The notes beneath the pieces were generated by a model. That model was not told the DNA's origin. It worked only from the letters and a program-made list of their open reading frames with translations, and made no database searches. Shown here in pieces: positions 43,578 to 52,796 of a DNA stretch of 64,000 nucleotides. Source of the DNA: G965216695 sp965216695 (GTDB lineage Bacteria; Pseudomonadota; Gammaproteobacteria; Pseudomonadales; Azotimanducaceae); contig OZ244212.1 in NCBI GenBank assembly GCA_965216695.1, positions 3,906,001 to 3,970,000 on the forward strand. Direction: 5' to 3'. The stretch's first letter is position 1. Each line of letters begins with the position of its first letter. Both the position numbers and the translations under genes were made by a program.

Positions 43578-46500
43578 ATGGCGCGCGATACCGACCTCGT
43601 GCAATTCCTCGCGGAGCGTTCGGGGGATCTGAACGACTCGCGACGGCAACTGCTGGATGCCTTTGCCCGGGCGTTCTGGGCCAAACCTGCGTATGACGCC
43701 GCGCGCGATGCCGCCGTGGACGCGGAAATTACACTCGCGTGCTGGCACGCGCTCAACCAGGCTGTGGAAAGCACCGACAACGGTGCGGTAATTGCGCCGT
43801 TCGTCCGCGTGAACGGCAGCCCGGTGCAGAACGGCCGCGGTGCAACCTGGGTGCAGATCGTGCATCCGGACATGCCGTTCATCACCGATTCCGTATTGAT
43901 GGAGGTAACCCACCGCGAACTGGGCCTACACTTCCTGCATAACGTGACGGTACCGGTGCAGCTCGACGATTCCGGTGTTGCCGGCATTGGCGCCGCTCCG
44001 GAGGCCATGAACGTAACGTTCGTGCACATCGAGATCGATGCCGAGTCGGCGCAGGATCACGCGGTGTTGCAGGCGAGCGTTGAAGAAAGCCTGCGCGACG
44101 TGCGCAGCGTGGTGGCCGACTTCGTACCAATGAAACGGCGCGTACGCGATCTGATCGATGAACTCACCGGGCTCGCGGTGGCGCACCCCAGCAAGGTGAG
44201 CGAGATCCACGAGGCAACCGAGTTTCTGGACTGGCTGCTCGCCGATCACTTCACGTTCCTCGGGTTTCGCAAGTTCGATTTCTCTGACGGCCACCTACGG
44301 CAGGTGCCGGACTCGGAACTGGGTACGTTGCGCAATCGTGCGCCGGCGACGGTGCGGGCGATCGGTTCACTGCCGGATGAGTCGCGTGCGTTTCTGCTGG
44401 AAGAGAAGATTTTAAGTTTCTCCAAGGCCGGTACGCGTTCGCGTGTGCACCGGCGTGCGTATCCGGACTACGTGGGCGTAAAGCATTTCGATGCGCGGGG
44501 TCGCGTAATCGGTGAGTCCGGTTTTCTCGGGCTCTACACCAGCCCGGTGTACAGCGAACGGCCGCGGTCCATTCCCGTGGTGCGCGACAAAGTCCGCGAC
44601 ATTATCGAGAACTCGGGCTTCCCGCCCAACGGCTTCGACTCCAAGGTACTGGCGCAGGTGCTCTCAACCTATCCTCGCGACGAGTTGTTTCAGGCACCGC
44701 TCGAATCGCTGCGCGCAACGGCGCTGGCCGTAGCGCACATTCACGAGCGCCGCCAGATCCGCGTGTTCTTCCGCAAGGGTCGCTACGGGCTTTTTGTGAA
44801 TTGCGTGGTGTACATACCGCGGGATCTCTTCAACACGCACGTGCGCCTTGGCATTCAGCGGCTGCTCACGGAGCGGCTGCACGCGGTGGACGTGGAGTTC
44901 GACGTATTCATCTCCGAGAGTATTCTAGTGCGCCTTCAGGTAATTCTGCGCGTGGACCCGGCGCGCCAGGCCGACTTCGACGCGCAGGCTCTGGAGCAGG
45001 AGATCATTGCGCTCGCGCAGGACTGGCGCGAAGAACTGACGCACGAGCTGATGGACGTGGACCGTGCGCTGGTGGCGGACTTCGCAAGCGCGTTCCCCAC
45101 CGCGTACCGCGAACGCTTCTCCATTGTGGACGCGGTGTTCGACGTCGGCCGGCTGAAAGGACTGAACGCCACCAACGACCTGGCGCTGCGCTTCTATCGA
45201 CCGAGCGACATGCCGGAAACCGAAGTGCGCCTGAAGGTGTTTCACCACGGCGCGCCGCTGGCGTTGTCCAGCCTGATTCCCATGCTCGAACATCTCGGCT
45301 TCTGCGTGCAGGGCGTGCACCCGTATCAGATCAGTGCCCGCAGCGGCGAACGGTCCATTCAGGATTTTCACTTGACCAACGACGCCGCGGTGAACGTACC
45401 GCACGTGGCCGAACGCTTCGAGGAAGCGCTGATCGACATCTGGCGCGGCCACGTGGAGAACGATCCGTTCAATCAGCTGGTGCTGCGCGCCGGACTGTCC
45501 AGTCGCGAAGCGGCGCTGTTGCGCGCCTACGCGCGGTACATGAAGCAGAGTCGTTTCGGGTTCAGCCAGCAGTTCATTGCCGATACGCTCGCGAAGTATC
45601 CGCAGAACGCCGGCGCGCTGGTGGCGTACTTTCTCGCGCGGTTCGCGCCGGACCACGACACGGCTGCCGAGGCAACCGCGCGCAACGGCGTGCTGGAAAC
45701 GCTGCAGCAGGTGGAGTTGTTGAACGAAGACCGCATCCTGCAGCGGCTGTTCGAGCTGATGCGCGCCACCGTGCGCACCAACTACTTTCAAACCTACACC
45801 GGTCGCGCGGCGGATGCGCCGCAACGGCCGCTCGGACTCAAGATTACGCCGGCGTCGATTACACCGTTTCCGGAACCGAAGCCCGCGTTCGAGATTTTCG
45901 TGTACGCCGCCGACGTGGAAGGCGTGCACCTGCGCGGCGGACCGATTGCGCGTGGCGGCATCCGCTGGTCGGACCGCCTGGAGGATTACCGAACCGAGAT
46001 CCTTGGCCTGATGAAAGCCCAGACCGTGAAAAACGCGGTGATCGTACCCACCGGCGCGAAGGGCGGATTCGTGTTGAAACGCGATCTCACCGGCCTGGAT
46101 CGCGACGCCCGGCAGGCCGCGGGCGTGGCCGGGTACCGTGCGTTCATAGGCACGCTGCTGGACGTAACGGACAACCTGGTGGACGGCCGCGTGGCGCAAC
46201 CGGCGTCGGTAACCGTGCACGACGGCGACGACCCCTATCTGGTGGTGGCCGCGGACAAAGGCACCGCCACGTTCTCGGACATTGCCAACGGCATCGCCGA
46301 GGAACGCGGTTTCTGGCTGAACGATGCGTTCGCGTCCGGCGGCTCCAACGGCTACGACCACAAGAAGATGGGCATCACCGCTCGCGGCGCCTGGGTAAGC
46401 GTGACGCGCCACTTTCACGAACTGGGCGTGGACGTGGCCAACGATCCGTTCACGGTGGTGGGCATTGGCGACATGTCGGGCGACGTGTTCGGCAACGGCA

Positions 46501-48305
46501 TGCTGCTGTCGCGCTCGCTCCAACTCGTGGCCGCGTTCAACCATCTGCACATATTCGTGGACCCGAATCCCGACGCCGAGGCGGCGTTTGCCGAGCGCGA
46601 ACGGCTCTTTGCGCTGCCGCGTTCGTCGTGGACGGATTACAACAGCGCGTTAATCTCCGCGGGCGGCGGCGTGTTCGAGCGCGCGAGCAAATCGGTGACG
46701 CTTACGCCGCAGATGCGCGAGCGCTTCGGCATCGACCGCGACACCCTGTCACCGGACGAGCTGATCAGCGCGCTCTTGCGCGCTCCGGTGGATCTGCTGT
46801 GGAACGGCGGCATCGGCACGTACGTGAAAGCGTCGTTCGAATCGCAAGCCGACGCCGACGACCGGGCCAATGACGCCGTGCGCGTGAACGCGCGCGATCT
46901 GTGCGCGCGGGTGGTGGGCGAGGGCGGAAACCTTGGTTTCACGCAGAACGGCCGCGTGGAGTTCGCGCTGGCCGGCGGCGCGATCAACACCGATTACATC
47001 GACAACGCGGCCGGTGTGGATTGCTCCGACCACGAAGTGAACATAAAGATTCTGATCAACCAGGCGGTGGCGGACGGCGTGTGCGACGCGGCATCCTGCG
47101 AACAGGAACTGGCCGCGCTGGAAGACGACGTGGCCGAGTTGGTGCTGCGCAACAACCGCCGGCAGACGCGCATGATCAGCCTGGTGGAACGTCACTGCCG
47201 CGACCGCACCGGCGAATACCAGCGCTTTGCGCGTGACGTAGCCGCGGATCTGGGCGTGGATCTGGCGGCCGAAGGGGTACCCAACGACGAGGTGCTGGCC
47301 GACCGCGCGGGCGGTCCGCTGCTGTACACGCGCCCGGAGCTCTCCGCGCTGCTTGGTTTCGCGAAGATCCACTTGAAAACACACCTGCTGAACAACGGAC
47401 CCCTCGACGACCAAGCATTTACTGAACTCTACGCCCGCGAGTTCCCGGAAGCGCTGGTGCAACGCTATCCGGAAGCGCTCGCCCGCCATCAGCTGAAGCG
47501 TGAAATTACGGCGACCCAGGTGGCCAACCACCTGGTGGAACACATGGGACCGACGTTCGTGCACCGGCTGGGCGAGTTCACCGGCAGCGGTGCGTCCGAG
47601 ATCGTCCGCACCTACCTCACCGTAAACGATATCTTCGCGATATCAGCGCGCTTCCGCGACATCGACACCTCCGGGCAAGCACCGGAGGCGCAGTACGCCC
47701 TGATGCTGGAATGGATACGCCTCGGCCGGCGCGCCACCCGCTGGCTGCTGCGTCATCCGCTCGGCGAGAGCCAGCGGCAACGGGTAATACCGCTGGCGCA
47801 GGAGCTGCTGCAATCGCCGCAGAATCTGGTGGTTGCGGCAGACCCGGGAGAGGCGGGCGACGCCGACACTGCAATCGCTGCAGCAGTGGCTGAGACCGTG
47901 GACGGGCAGGCCGATGTGCGGCACCGGTTGAATGCGCTGGTGATTGCAATGGCCGCCGAGCGCACCGGCTCGACCGGCCAGGATGCCGCGCGCACCTACC
48001 GCGCCGTGGGCGATGCGCTGAAACTCGACGCGCTGCTTGCCGAGCTATTGGACGCACCGGGCGACGATCACTGGCGCACGATGGAGCGCGATGCGCTCTC
48101 CGACGATCTGCTGATGCAGCACCTGAAAATTACCGAACACCTGCTCGAGCGCGGTGAGACGGCCGACGCGTGGTGTCAGGCCAACGCGCGGTTCTGTACG
48201 TTGTGGAATGCCGCGCTCGATGGCACGCAGGTGTCCGGCTCGGGTGACTTCGCCCACATCTCGATTGCGCTCAGAAAGCTGACGGACCTGGTGGCGCGGC
48301 TGTAG
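43578..48305 (+). CDS. gdhB: NAD-specific glutamate dehydrogenase, large (180-kDa) type
   Basis: 1575-aa catabolic GDH, oxidising glutamate to 2-oxoglutarate. N-terminal ACT-like regions, then the catalytic block with GGIRWSDRLEDYRTEILGLMKAQTVKN, PTGAKGGFV and KMGITARGAWVSV, then the NAD part with IGDMSGDVFGNGML and FVDPNPD. Length and motifs are typical of the L-GDH180 class found in Pseudomonas. The ATG at 43578 is chosen; three extra codons upstream begin with TTG. Confidence 0.95.
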   Translation: MARDTDLVQFLAERSGDLNDSRRQLLDAFARAFWAKPAYDAARDAAVDAEITLACWHALNQAVESTDNGAVIAPFVRVNGSPVQNGRGATWVQIVHPDMPFITDSVLMEVTHRELGLHFLHNVTVPVQLDDSGVAGIGAAPEAMNVTFVHIEIDAESAQDHAVLQASVEESLRDVRSVVADFVPMKRRVRDLIDELTGLAVAHPSKVSEIHEATEFLDWLLADHFTFLGFRKFDFSDGHLRQVPDSELGTLRNRAPATVRAIGSLPDESRAFLLEEKILSFSKAGTRSRVHRRAYPDYVGVKHFDARGRVIGESGFLGLYTSPVYSERPRSIPVVRDKVRDIIENSGFPPNGFDSKVLAQVLSTYPRDELFQAPLESLRATALAVAHIHERRQIRVFFRKGRYGLFVNCVVYIPRDLFNTHVRLGIQRLLTERLHAVDVEFDVFISESILVRLQVILRVDPARQADFDAQALEQEIIALAQDWREELTHELMDVDRALVADFASAFPTAYRERFSIVDAVFDVGRLKGLNATNDLALRFYRPSDMPETEVRLKVFHHGAPLALSSLIPMLEHLGFCVQGVHPYQISARSGERSIQDFHLTNDAAVNVPHVAERFEEALIDIWRGHVENDPFNQLVLRAGLSSREAALLRAYARYMKQSRFGFSQQFIADTLAKYPQNAGALVAYFLARFAPDHDTAAEATARNGVLETLQQVELLNEDRILQRLFELMRATVRTNYFQTYTGRAADAPQRPLGLKITPASITPFPEPKPAFEIFVYAADVEGVHLRGGPIARGGIRWSDRLEDYRTEILGLMKAQTVKNAVIVPTGAKGGFVLKRDLTGLDRDARQAAGVAGYRAFIGTLLDVTDNLVDGRVAQPASVTVHDGDDPYLVVAADKGTATFSDIANGIAEERGFWLNDAFASGGSNGYDHKKMGITARGAWVSVTRHFHELGVDVANDPFTVVGIGDMSGDVFGNGMLLSRSLQLVAAFNHLHIFVDPNPDAEAAFAERERLFALPRSSWTDYNSALISAGGGVFERASKSVTLTPQMRERFGIDRDTLSPDELISALLRAPVDLLWNGGIGTYVKASFESQADADDRANDAVRVNARDLCARVVGEGGNLGFTQNGRVEFALAGGAINTDYIDNAAGVDCSDHEVNIKILINQAVADGVCDAASCEQELAALEDDVAELVLRNNRRQTRMISLVERHCRDRTGEYQRFARDVAADLGVDLAAEGVPNDEVLADRAGGPLLYTRPELSALLGFAKIHLKTHLLNNGPLDDQAFTELYAREFPEALVQRYPEALARHQLKREITATQVANHLVEHMGPTFVHRLGEFTGSGASEIVRTYLTVNDIFAISARFRDIDTSGQAPEAQYALMLEWIRLGRRATRWLLRHPLGESQRQRVIPLAQELLQSPQNLVVAADPGEAGDADTAIAAAVAETVDGQADVRHRLNALVIAMAAERTGSTGQDAARTYRAVGDALKLDALLAELLDAPGDDHWRTMERDALSDDLLMQHLKITEHLLERGETADAWCQANARFCTLWNAALDGTQVSGSGDFAHISIALRKLTDLVARL

Positions 48306-48337
48306 GTATAGTCTGCCTCAGCCTTCGCCGCGTGGCG

Positions 48338-49246
48338 TCAATCGGTGTCGCGTGACGGGCTGGTGGCGTTCTGCAGCAGCTCACTCATGAATTTCTCCTG
48401 CGCCGCGATTCGCTCGGGGTCGGCTTCGCCGAACGCGCCGACGATGGCGTTCATGCGGTCTACCGCCGATTGCTTCAATTCCGGGTGCGGGAAGATGTAG
48501 AGCGCGTTCGACTTCACCGCCTCGACTACCTGTTCGGCCACGTCGGCCGGTTCGATGCCGGTGTTCATCGCCATCTGCATCATCTGGCTGTGGGTTTGCG
48601 CGGCCTCTTCAGCGCTTGCGTCCGACACGTCGAACGCCTCCGGCCGGGTGCGCTCGCTCTCCAGAATACGCGTGCGCACCATGCCGGGGCACAGCACCGA
48701 CACGCCGATGCTGTGCGGCTCTAGGTCGCCGCGGAGCGCCTCCGACATGCCCACCACCGCAAACTTGCTGGTGTTGTACACCCCGAGCCCGGACGCCGTG
48801 GTGATCCCCGCCATCGAGGCGGTATTCACGATGTGGCCGCCCTGGCCGTGCGCCTGCATGCGTTTCACGAACGTCTGCAGGCCGTTCACCACACCGCCGA
48901 CGTTCACGCCCATCACCCAATCCCAGTCCTCGTAGGTAACCTGATCCATGCTCCCGCCGCGGTACACGCCGGCGTTGTTGCACACCACGTGCACCGCGCC
49001 GAGCTTCGCCTCCACCGCATCGGCCACCGCCGCGTACTGCGCGCGGTCCGTTACGTCGAGCTGAACCGCCATGACCTCCGCGTTCGAACCCGCCAGCGCG
49101 GCTTCTGCCGACGCCAGCGCGTCTGCGTCCACGTCTGCAATCACCACGTTCATGCCTTCGTTCAGGAACGCCTGCGCCATTGCGAACCCGATCCCGCTGG
49201 CCCCGCCCGTCACAAACGCCGTCTTCCCGCTCAGATCCTCCATCAT
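48338..49246 (-). CDS. Short-chain dehydrogenase/reductase
   Basis: 302-aa classical SDR: GGASGIGFAMA, NNAGVYRGG, TASMAGI and VYNTSK. Substrate unknown; a ~50-residue C-terminal extension contains DRMNAIVGAFGEADPERI. Start MMEDLSGKTAFVTGG is preceded by GGGAGGGGG; the open frame upstream of it only reads through repeat sequence. Transcribed toward, and converging on, the glutamate dehydrogenase gene. Confidence 0.88.
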   Translation of the reverse strand: MMEDLSGKTAFVTGGASGIGFAMAQAFLNEGMNVVIADVDADALASAEAALAGSNAEVMAVQLDVTDRAQYAAVADAVEAKLGAVHVVCNNAGVYRGGSMDQVTYEDWDWVMGVNVGGVVNGLQTFVKRMQAHGQGGHIVNTASMAGITTASGLGVYNTSKFAVVGMSEALRGDLEPHSIGVSVLCPGMVRTRILESERTRPEAFDVSDASAEEAAQTHSQMMQMAMNTGIEPADVAEQVVEAVKSNALYIFPHPELKQSAVDRMNAIVGAFGEADPERIAAQEKFMSELLQNATSPSRDTD

Positions 49247-49286
49247 CCCCCTCCCGTGCATAGCTGGCCCTAGGTTGACCAACGGT

Positions 49287-49347
49287 GGGGTCAGAGTAAA
49301 GGGACAGATCAAAGGAGTGGTGGGGTCAGAGCAAAGGGACAGATCAA
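49287..49347. repeat. Two direct copies of the GGGGTCAGAG element
   Basis: 26-base units start at 49287 and 49322 (35 bp apart), differing by one base (T/C) near position 11. Each equals the outer arm of the palindrome at 11215-11292. They lie between the SDR start and tRNA-Asn; the rest of the 49247-49472 gap shows no gene. Confidence 0.9.
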
Positions 49348-49472
49348 CCGGGACTTGTGGTTATTTTCGGCCACCGGCCGGAGTCCAGAGCGTGAACAGC
49401 GTATCTTTGCAATCCGCTCACCGATGGCTAAACTACGCGGCTCCCGAATGGCGGTGGCTGTTCGGACCCTAT

Positions 49473-49548
49473 TCCGCCTTAGCTCAGTTGGTAGAGCAGC
49501 TGACTGTTAATCAGCATGTCGCTGGTTCGAGCCCAGCAGGCGGAGCCA
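49473..49548 (+). tRNA. tRNA-Asn (GUU)
   Basis: 76 bases including genomic CCA. Acceptor stem TCCGCCT / AGGCGGA, D stem GCTC/GAGC, anticodon stem GCTGA/TCAGC around CTGTTAA (anticodon GTT), T arm GCTGG-TTCGAGC-CCAGC. It is the likely integration target of the prophage to its right, whose integrase gene ends 83 bp away. Confidence 0.97.
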
Positions 49549-49584
49549 ATTAAATCAAGCACTTGAGAGCGTCGACCGAACGCG

Positions 49585-49630
49585 GCGCGTACCACGAATT
49601 GGGGGTCAGAACCGGATCTGTGGTACGCGC
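49585..49630. repeat. 11-bp inverted repeat at the prophage left end
   Basis: GCGCGTACCAC (49585-49595) and GTGGTACGCGC (49620-49630) with a 24-base spacer, ending at the integrase stop codon. Could be an integrase terminator or a recombination arm site; also contains a GGGGTCAGA string. Confidence 0.6.
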
Positions 49631-50614
49631 TCATCTTTTGAGCACTTCCACCAGCTGCGGCTTGCGCTCATACACGCGTCGCGTGACGGCCGAGGACCGG
49701 TGCCCGGCGCGCCGCTGGGCCGATTCTGTACTCTCGCTGTCGCTCACCATCTTCGCCCGTAGATCGTGCTCGGTGAACCGTTCGCCGCCGGCCTCGACGT
49801 ACTTCGCCATCGCGTACTGCCACAGATTGCGGAAGCCGTCTGGTGTGTACATGCCACCTTTCCGGTTCGGGAATAGGTAGACGCTGCCCACCTTGCGAGA
49901 AGCGCGCACCGCGAGGATCGCAGCCATTGCTGGCTTCAGCGCATCGCCTTCGTAGATGATGTCGCGCCCTTGCTTCGCGCCTTTGACCGTCAGCCGCTCG
50001 CCGTCCCACGCGGACACGTGTAGCGTGCGCATCTGCCCCTGGCGTATCCCCGTGATCACTTTCAAGCCCACCCACGCGCGCAGGAACGGCGTGCAGTGCT
50101 TCAGAAACGCATCGAGCTCGGCGTCGGTCACGTATCGTTCGCGGGGTTCGAGCACGTTTTTCTTCACTTCGCGACACGGGTTCCGCTCGATCGCTCCGCG
50201 CTCCACTGCCACAGTCAGGACATTCGAGAGCACGGCCAGGCAGTAGTTGCCTTCGCGGGGTTTCAGCCTGCGCAGCATGCCGTAGATGTGTTTGGGCTTG
50301 AGGTCGCGGGGTGCCATCTTGCCGAACACGCCACGAATCTTTATCAGATAGCGCTGATAGTCGGCCTGCGTCTTGGGCTTGAGTTGCGCGAAACTGCGGT
50401 GTCCGAGATACATGCCCACCGCGGCGTCGATTGTGCGTGGCACCATTTCGCCGTGCTGGGTCATTTCGTACCACGTCGTGAACGCCTCGGGCTCGGTCGC
50501 TCCCAGCAGATAGAAATCACGGACGCCGTAAAGTTCGCGCTCGTCGGGGCGCACCCGGTAGTAAATCTTCCCCCGCCGCTGGTCCCATCGTGGGGGCCAA
50601 TGTTGTTTCCTCAC
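49631..50614 (-). CDS. int: Phage tyrosine-recombinase integrase
   Basis: 327 aa. N-terminal arm/SAM-like region (FAQLKPKTQADYQRYLIKIRGVF) and C-terminal catalytic domain with R in ITGIRQGQMRTL, HxxR as HDLRAK, the second HR in AGHRSSAVTRRVYER and the nucleophile Tyr in VYER. It would integrate the phage at tRNA-Asn. The GTG start was chosen because GGAGG lies 7 bases upstream; it overlaps the stop of the DUF4224-like gene (GTGA). Confidence 0.94.
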   Translation of the reverse strand: MRKQHWPPRWDQRRGKIYYRVRPDERELYGVRDFYLLGATEPEAFTTWYEMTQHGEMVPRTIDAAVGMYLGHRSFAQLKPKTQADYQRYLIKIRGVFGKMAPRDLKPKHIYGMLRRLKPREGNYCLAVLSNVLTVAVERGAIERNPCREVKKNVLEPRERYVTDAELDAFLKHCTPFLRAWVGLKVITGIRQGQMRTLHVSAWDGERLTVKGAKQGRDIIYEGDALKPAMAAILAVRASRKVGSVYLFPNRKGGMYTPDGFRNLWQYAMAKYVEAGGERFTEHDLRAKMVSDSESTESAQRRAGHRSSAVTRRVYERKPQLVEVLKR

Positions 50615-50832
50615 TTCAACGCCTCCCAATTCGGTCGTGAGTCTCGCGACGGTAACTCATCCACGTCGGACAGCAAAATGATCGGCCAGCCATCATGCGC
50701 GACCTGGTATCGGACGCCGCGGCGCTCGAGCTCGGCGATTGCAGTCCTCCGCTGCCCTCGCTTCGTGAACCGCTTTACCTCCGCAATGTCCGTGATTATG
50801 TGCACTGGCTCGCTGCCTCGATCCCGCTGCAC
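50611..50832 (-). CDS. DUF4224-like small phage protein (candidate excisionase partner)
   Basis: 73 aa. The core VKRFTKRGQRRTAIAELERRGVRYQVAHDGWPIIL resembles DUF4224 proteins (short helical region with a G-x-x-y-x-v-n-x-D-G-W-P end), which occur next to integrases in many proteobacterial prophages. A recombination-directionality role is plausible but not proven. Coupled to int by a GTGA overlap. Confidence 0.7.
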   Translation of the reverse strand: MQRDRGSEPVHIITDIAEVKRFTKRGQRRTAIAELERRGVRYQVAHDGWPIILLSDVDELPSRDSRPNWEALK

Positions 50833-50845
50833 ACGGTGGCGTATC

Positions 50846-51277
50846 TCACGCTTCCCTCGCCATCACGATCAGTCCGCCCTTTGTTCGATAGTCCATACGT
50901 CGCCATCCAGCCATCAGAAAACAATATCCAGGGTTAGTTGAGGCGACCGCTTCCGCACGGACGTAGGTGTAATGCCTGCGACAAGTCCAGAGCCGATCAG
51001 CGATTTGATCTGCTTGTCGTATGAGATCCGAGGATCGATGCGTGCTTTCGTTTCGGAACACGGCGCAGTTGATCCCGCATTGCCCGGAGTCGTCCACAAA
51101 TCGTCGCCACACGAACAGTGCGTCGGCTTCTCGCGTGCGTAGAACGGCTTTCTCGCCGGGGCCGGCGAACAGTTTTCGCTTGCGACCGTCTTTGTACTGA
51201 TATGCGGAGTAATGTCTTTCATAGAGTTCCAGACAATCGAGATCACCGTCTTTTGTAAGCCACCATTGTGGCTTCAC
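50846..51277 (-). CDS. Conserved phage protein, unknown function
   Basis: 143 aa: WWLTKDGDLDCLELYERHYSAYQYKDGRKRKLFAGPGEK, ADALFVWRRFVDDSGQCGINCAVFRNE and a C-terminal GYCFLMAGWRRMDYRTKGGL. This ordered pattern recurs in many prophages as an uncharacterised protein. Its start overlaps the methyltransferase stop by 4 bp. Confidence 0.75.
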   Translation of the reverse strand: MKPQWWLTKDGDLDCLELYERHYSAYQYKDGRKRKLFAGPGEKAVLRTREADALFVWRRFVDDSGQCGINCAVFRNESTHRSSDLIRQADQIADRLWTCRRHYTYVRAEAVASTNPGYCFLMAGWRRMDYRTKGGLIVMAREA

Positions 51278-51966
51278 GCCTGCCCCACCATCTGAATGCG
51301 CTGGCCTATCACTTCGGCCTGTTGCGGGACAACGGCGTTCCCGTACATAGCCAGCCCGCCGGGAACCCCATCATCCAACCCCATACCGACACCGGAGGCG
51401 CACCGCCAGTGCCTAGAACGTTTTGCAGGTTTCGGCAACTGCGCCATTTGCGCATGGAAGGCGCGAGCTGGTTGGCCTTTGCTGTTGGTCGCGGCAACAA
51501 TGATTCTGCTCCCAATAAACGGCGCTCCCACGTCAAGGGCTCGCATTCGAACCGACACGCTGGAATATCCGAGTCTATGCAGGTCGCGCCGCACTGTGGG
51601 CACCCATCGCCGCCATGCTGCGCCGTCGACGTTTTCGACCAGGCAAAACCTCGGGGTGGTTCGCTCGACCACACAGGCCATCGAATGCCATAGTCCCGAC
51701 CGATCTCCATCGAGACCTCTGTTGCGCCCACGAGCCGCGTCGCTAACGTCCTGGCATGGGAACCCGCCGCACACAATGTCAATTCCCTCGTACTGCTCTG
51801 CATCAAATTTCCTCACATCCTCATGTATGGGCACGTCTGGCCAGTGCCCGCGAAGCACTGATCGGCAATCCGGGTCGATCTCGCACATGGCGGCGATCTC
51901 GAGGCCTGCTCGCTCAAGCCCTAGTTCGAATCCGCCAATACCGCTGAACAGGCCGAGAACCTTCAC
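51274..51966 (-). CDS. Phage DNA (cytosine-5) methyltransferase
   Basis: 230 aa, short. Motif I FSGIGGFELGLERAG, motif IV GGFPCQDVS with catalytic Cys, motif VI VENV and motif X GNAVVPQQAEVIG are present. Motif VIII is unusual: GAPFIGSR where most have (Q/P)RRxR. The target-recognition region is only ~45 residues. It would protect phage DNA from restriction. Start overlaps the hexapeptide-repeat gene stop (51963). Confidence 0.88.
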   Translation of the reverse strand: MKVLGLFSGIGGFELGLERAGLEIAAMCEIDPDCRSVLRGHWPDVPIHEDVRKFDAEQYEGIDIVCGGFPCQDVSDAARGRNRGLDGDRSGLWHSMACVVERTTPRFCLVENVDGAAWRRWVPTVRRDLHRLGYSSVSVRMRALDVGAPFIGSRIIVAATNSKGQPARAFHAQMAQLPKPAKRSRHWRCASGVGMGLDDGVPGGLAMYGNAVVPQQAEVIGQRIQMVGQA

Positions 51967-52199
51967 ACCTCACTCCCACTGCGCACCGTTGCGTATCTCA
52001 CATATTCCCCGCGGGATGTCATCGTTTTGCCTCCATACATTCGGGGATCAGCGCCGCCAGCGCTTCGGCAATCACGGGCAAACGTTGTGCCATGGATCAG
52101 CGACACGCCGTCGCCCAGCGTTACGTAGTCGCCCAGCGACACGCCGTTGCCCAGCCTCACGTAGTCGCCCAGCGTTACGCGATCGGGGCGGATAGGCAT
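51963..52199 (-). CDS. Small hexapeptide-repeat phage protein
   Basis: 78 aa. Residues ~7-34 are hexapeptide-like repeats: VTLGDYVRLGNGVSLGDY followed by VTLGDGVSL. This suggests a small left-handed beta-helix or a simple repeat. The rest (GADPRMYGGKTMTSRGEYVRYATV) is not recognised. Start at MPIRPDRV chosen because TAATG links it to the DUF1643 gene stop. Confidence 0.65.
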   Translation of the reverse strand: MPIRPDRVTLGDYVRLGNGVSLGDYVTLGDGVSLIHGTTFARDCRSAGGADPRMYGGKTMTSRGEYVRYATVRSGSEV

Positions 52200-52780
52200 T
52201 ACGCATACCTCCAAATTATCGGTTGCTGGTCGTCGGGCACTCGGTTCCGGCCGCGCGCCAACGGGTGCTTTGGCGACCCGTCTTTGTTCGTGCCGAGGCA
52301 CATCACCGCATCAACGTTCCAATCGGTTGGCCAGTCCGTCCAGATTTCCTCCATAACGTGATCAACATAGAACGCGTCCCACTCCCACGCGTGTCTACCC
52401 CACGCAGCGACGATCATCTGTGATTCGTGGCATTGCTCTGTGACAATTGGCTCGTTGGCGTACTGAATGACGTCACGCGCATGCCAGTCCCGATAGTCGT
52501 ACCACTGAGCGAATCGTTTGCACTCGCTCGGCTTGCTGGTAATCAGCGGATACAGGTTCACCACCACGGCGGCCCCGAACCCCCACGATCTAGAAAAATG
52601 CATCACGCGCGTAATCGTTGGGTCGTCTTTCTCGTGGTCCGCGGTGCTGGGGTTGAGCATGACCCAGCACACGCGGTCGCCACCGGACCATATACGTTCG
52701 AGCGTGTATCGGTACGCCCTGCACTTGGAGAAGCGCGCGCGGCGGATCAGCGGATGTGCTGGCACTCCGGTCATAGGCAA
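52199..52780 (-). CDS. DUF1643-family protein
   Basis: 193 aa. RFSKCRAYRYTLERIW, VCWVMLNPSTADHEKDDPTITRV, GFGAAVVVNLYPL and a C-terminal CLGTNKDGSPKHPL are classic DUF1643 motifs. The family is common in phages and mobile elements; activity unknown. Part of the leftward early operon (stop/start TAATG overlap with next gene). Confidence 0.88.
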   Translation of the reverse strand: MPMTGVPAHPLIRRARFSKCRAYRYTLERIWSGGDRVCWVMLNPSTADHEKDDPTITRVMHFSRSWGFGAAVVVNLYPLITSKPSECKRFAQWYDYRDWHARDVIQYANEPIVTEQCHESQMIVAAWGRHAWEWDAFYVDHVMEEIWTDWPTDWNVDAVMCLGTNKDGSPKHPLARGRNRVPDDQQPIIWRYA

Positions 52781-52796
52781 CTGGTTAGGGTTTCCA

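Noticed and set aside
44925..46550. 541-aa antisense ORF in the same gene
   Set aside because: Shadow of the codon bias; no start signal and no family resemblance.
44801..46873. 690-aa ORF in another frame of the glutamate dehydrogenase gene
   Set aside because: Arg/Gly-rich nonsense composition; the GDH frame has all catalytic motifs.
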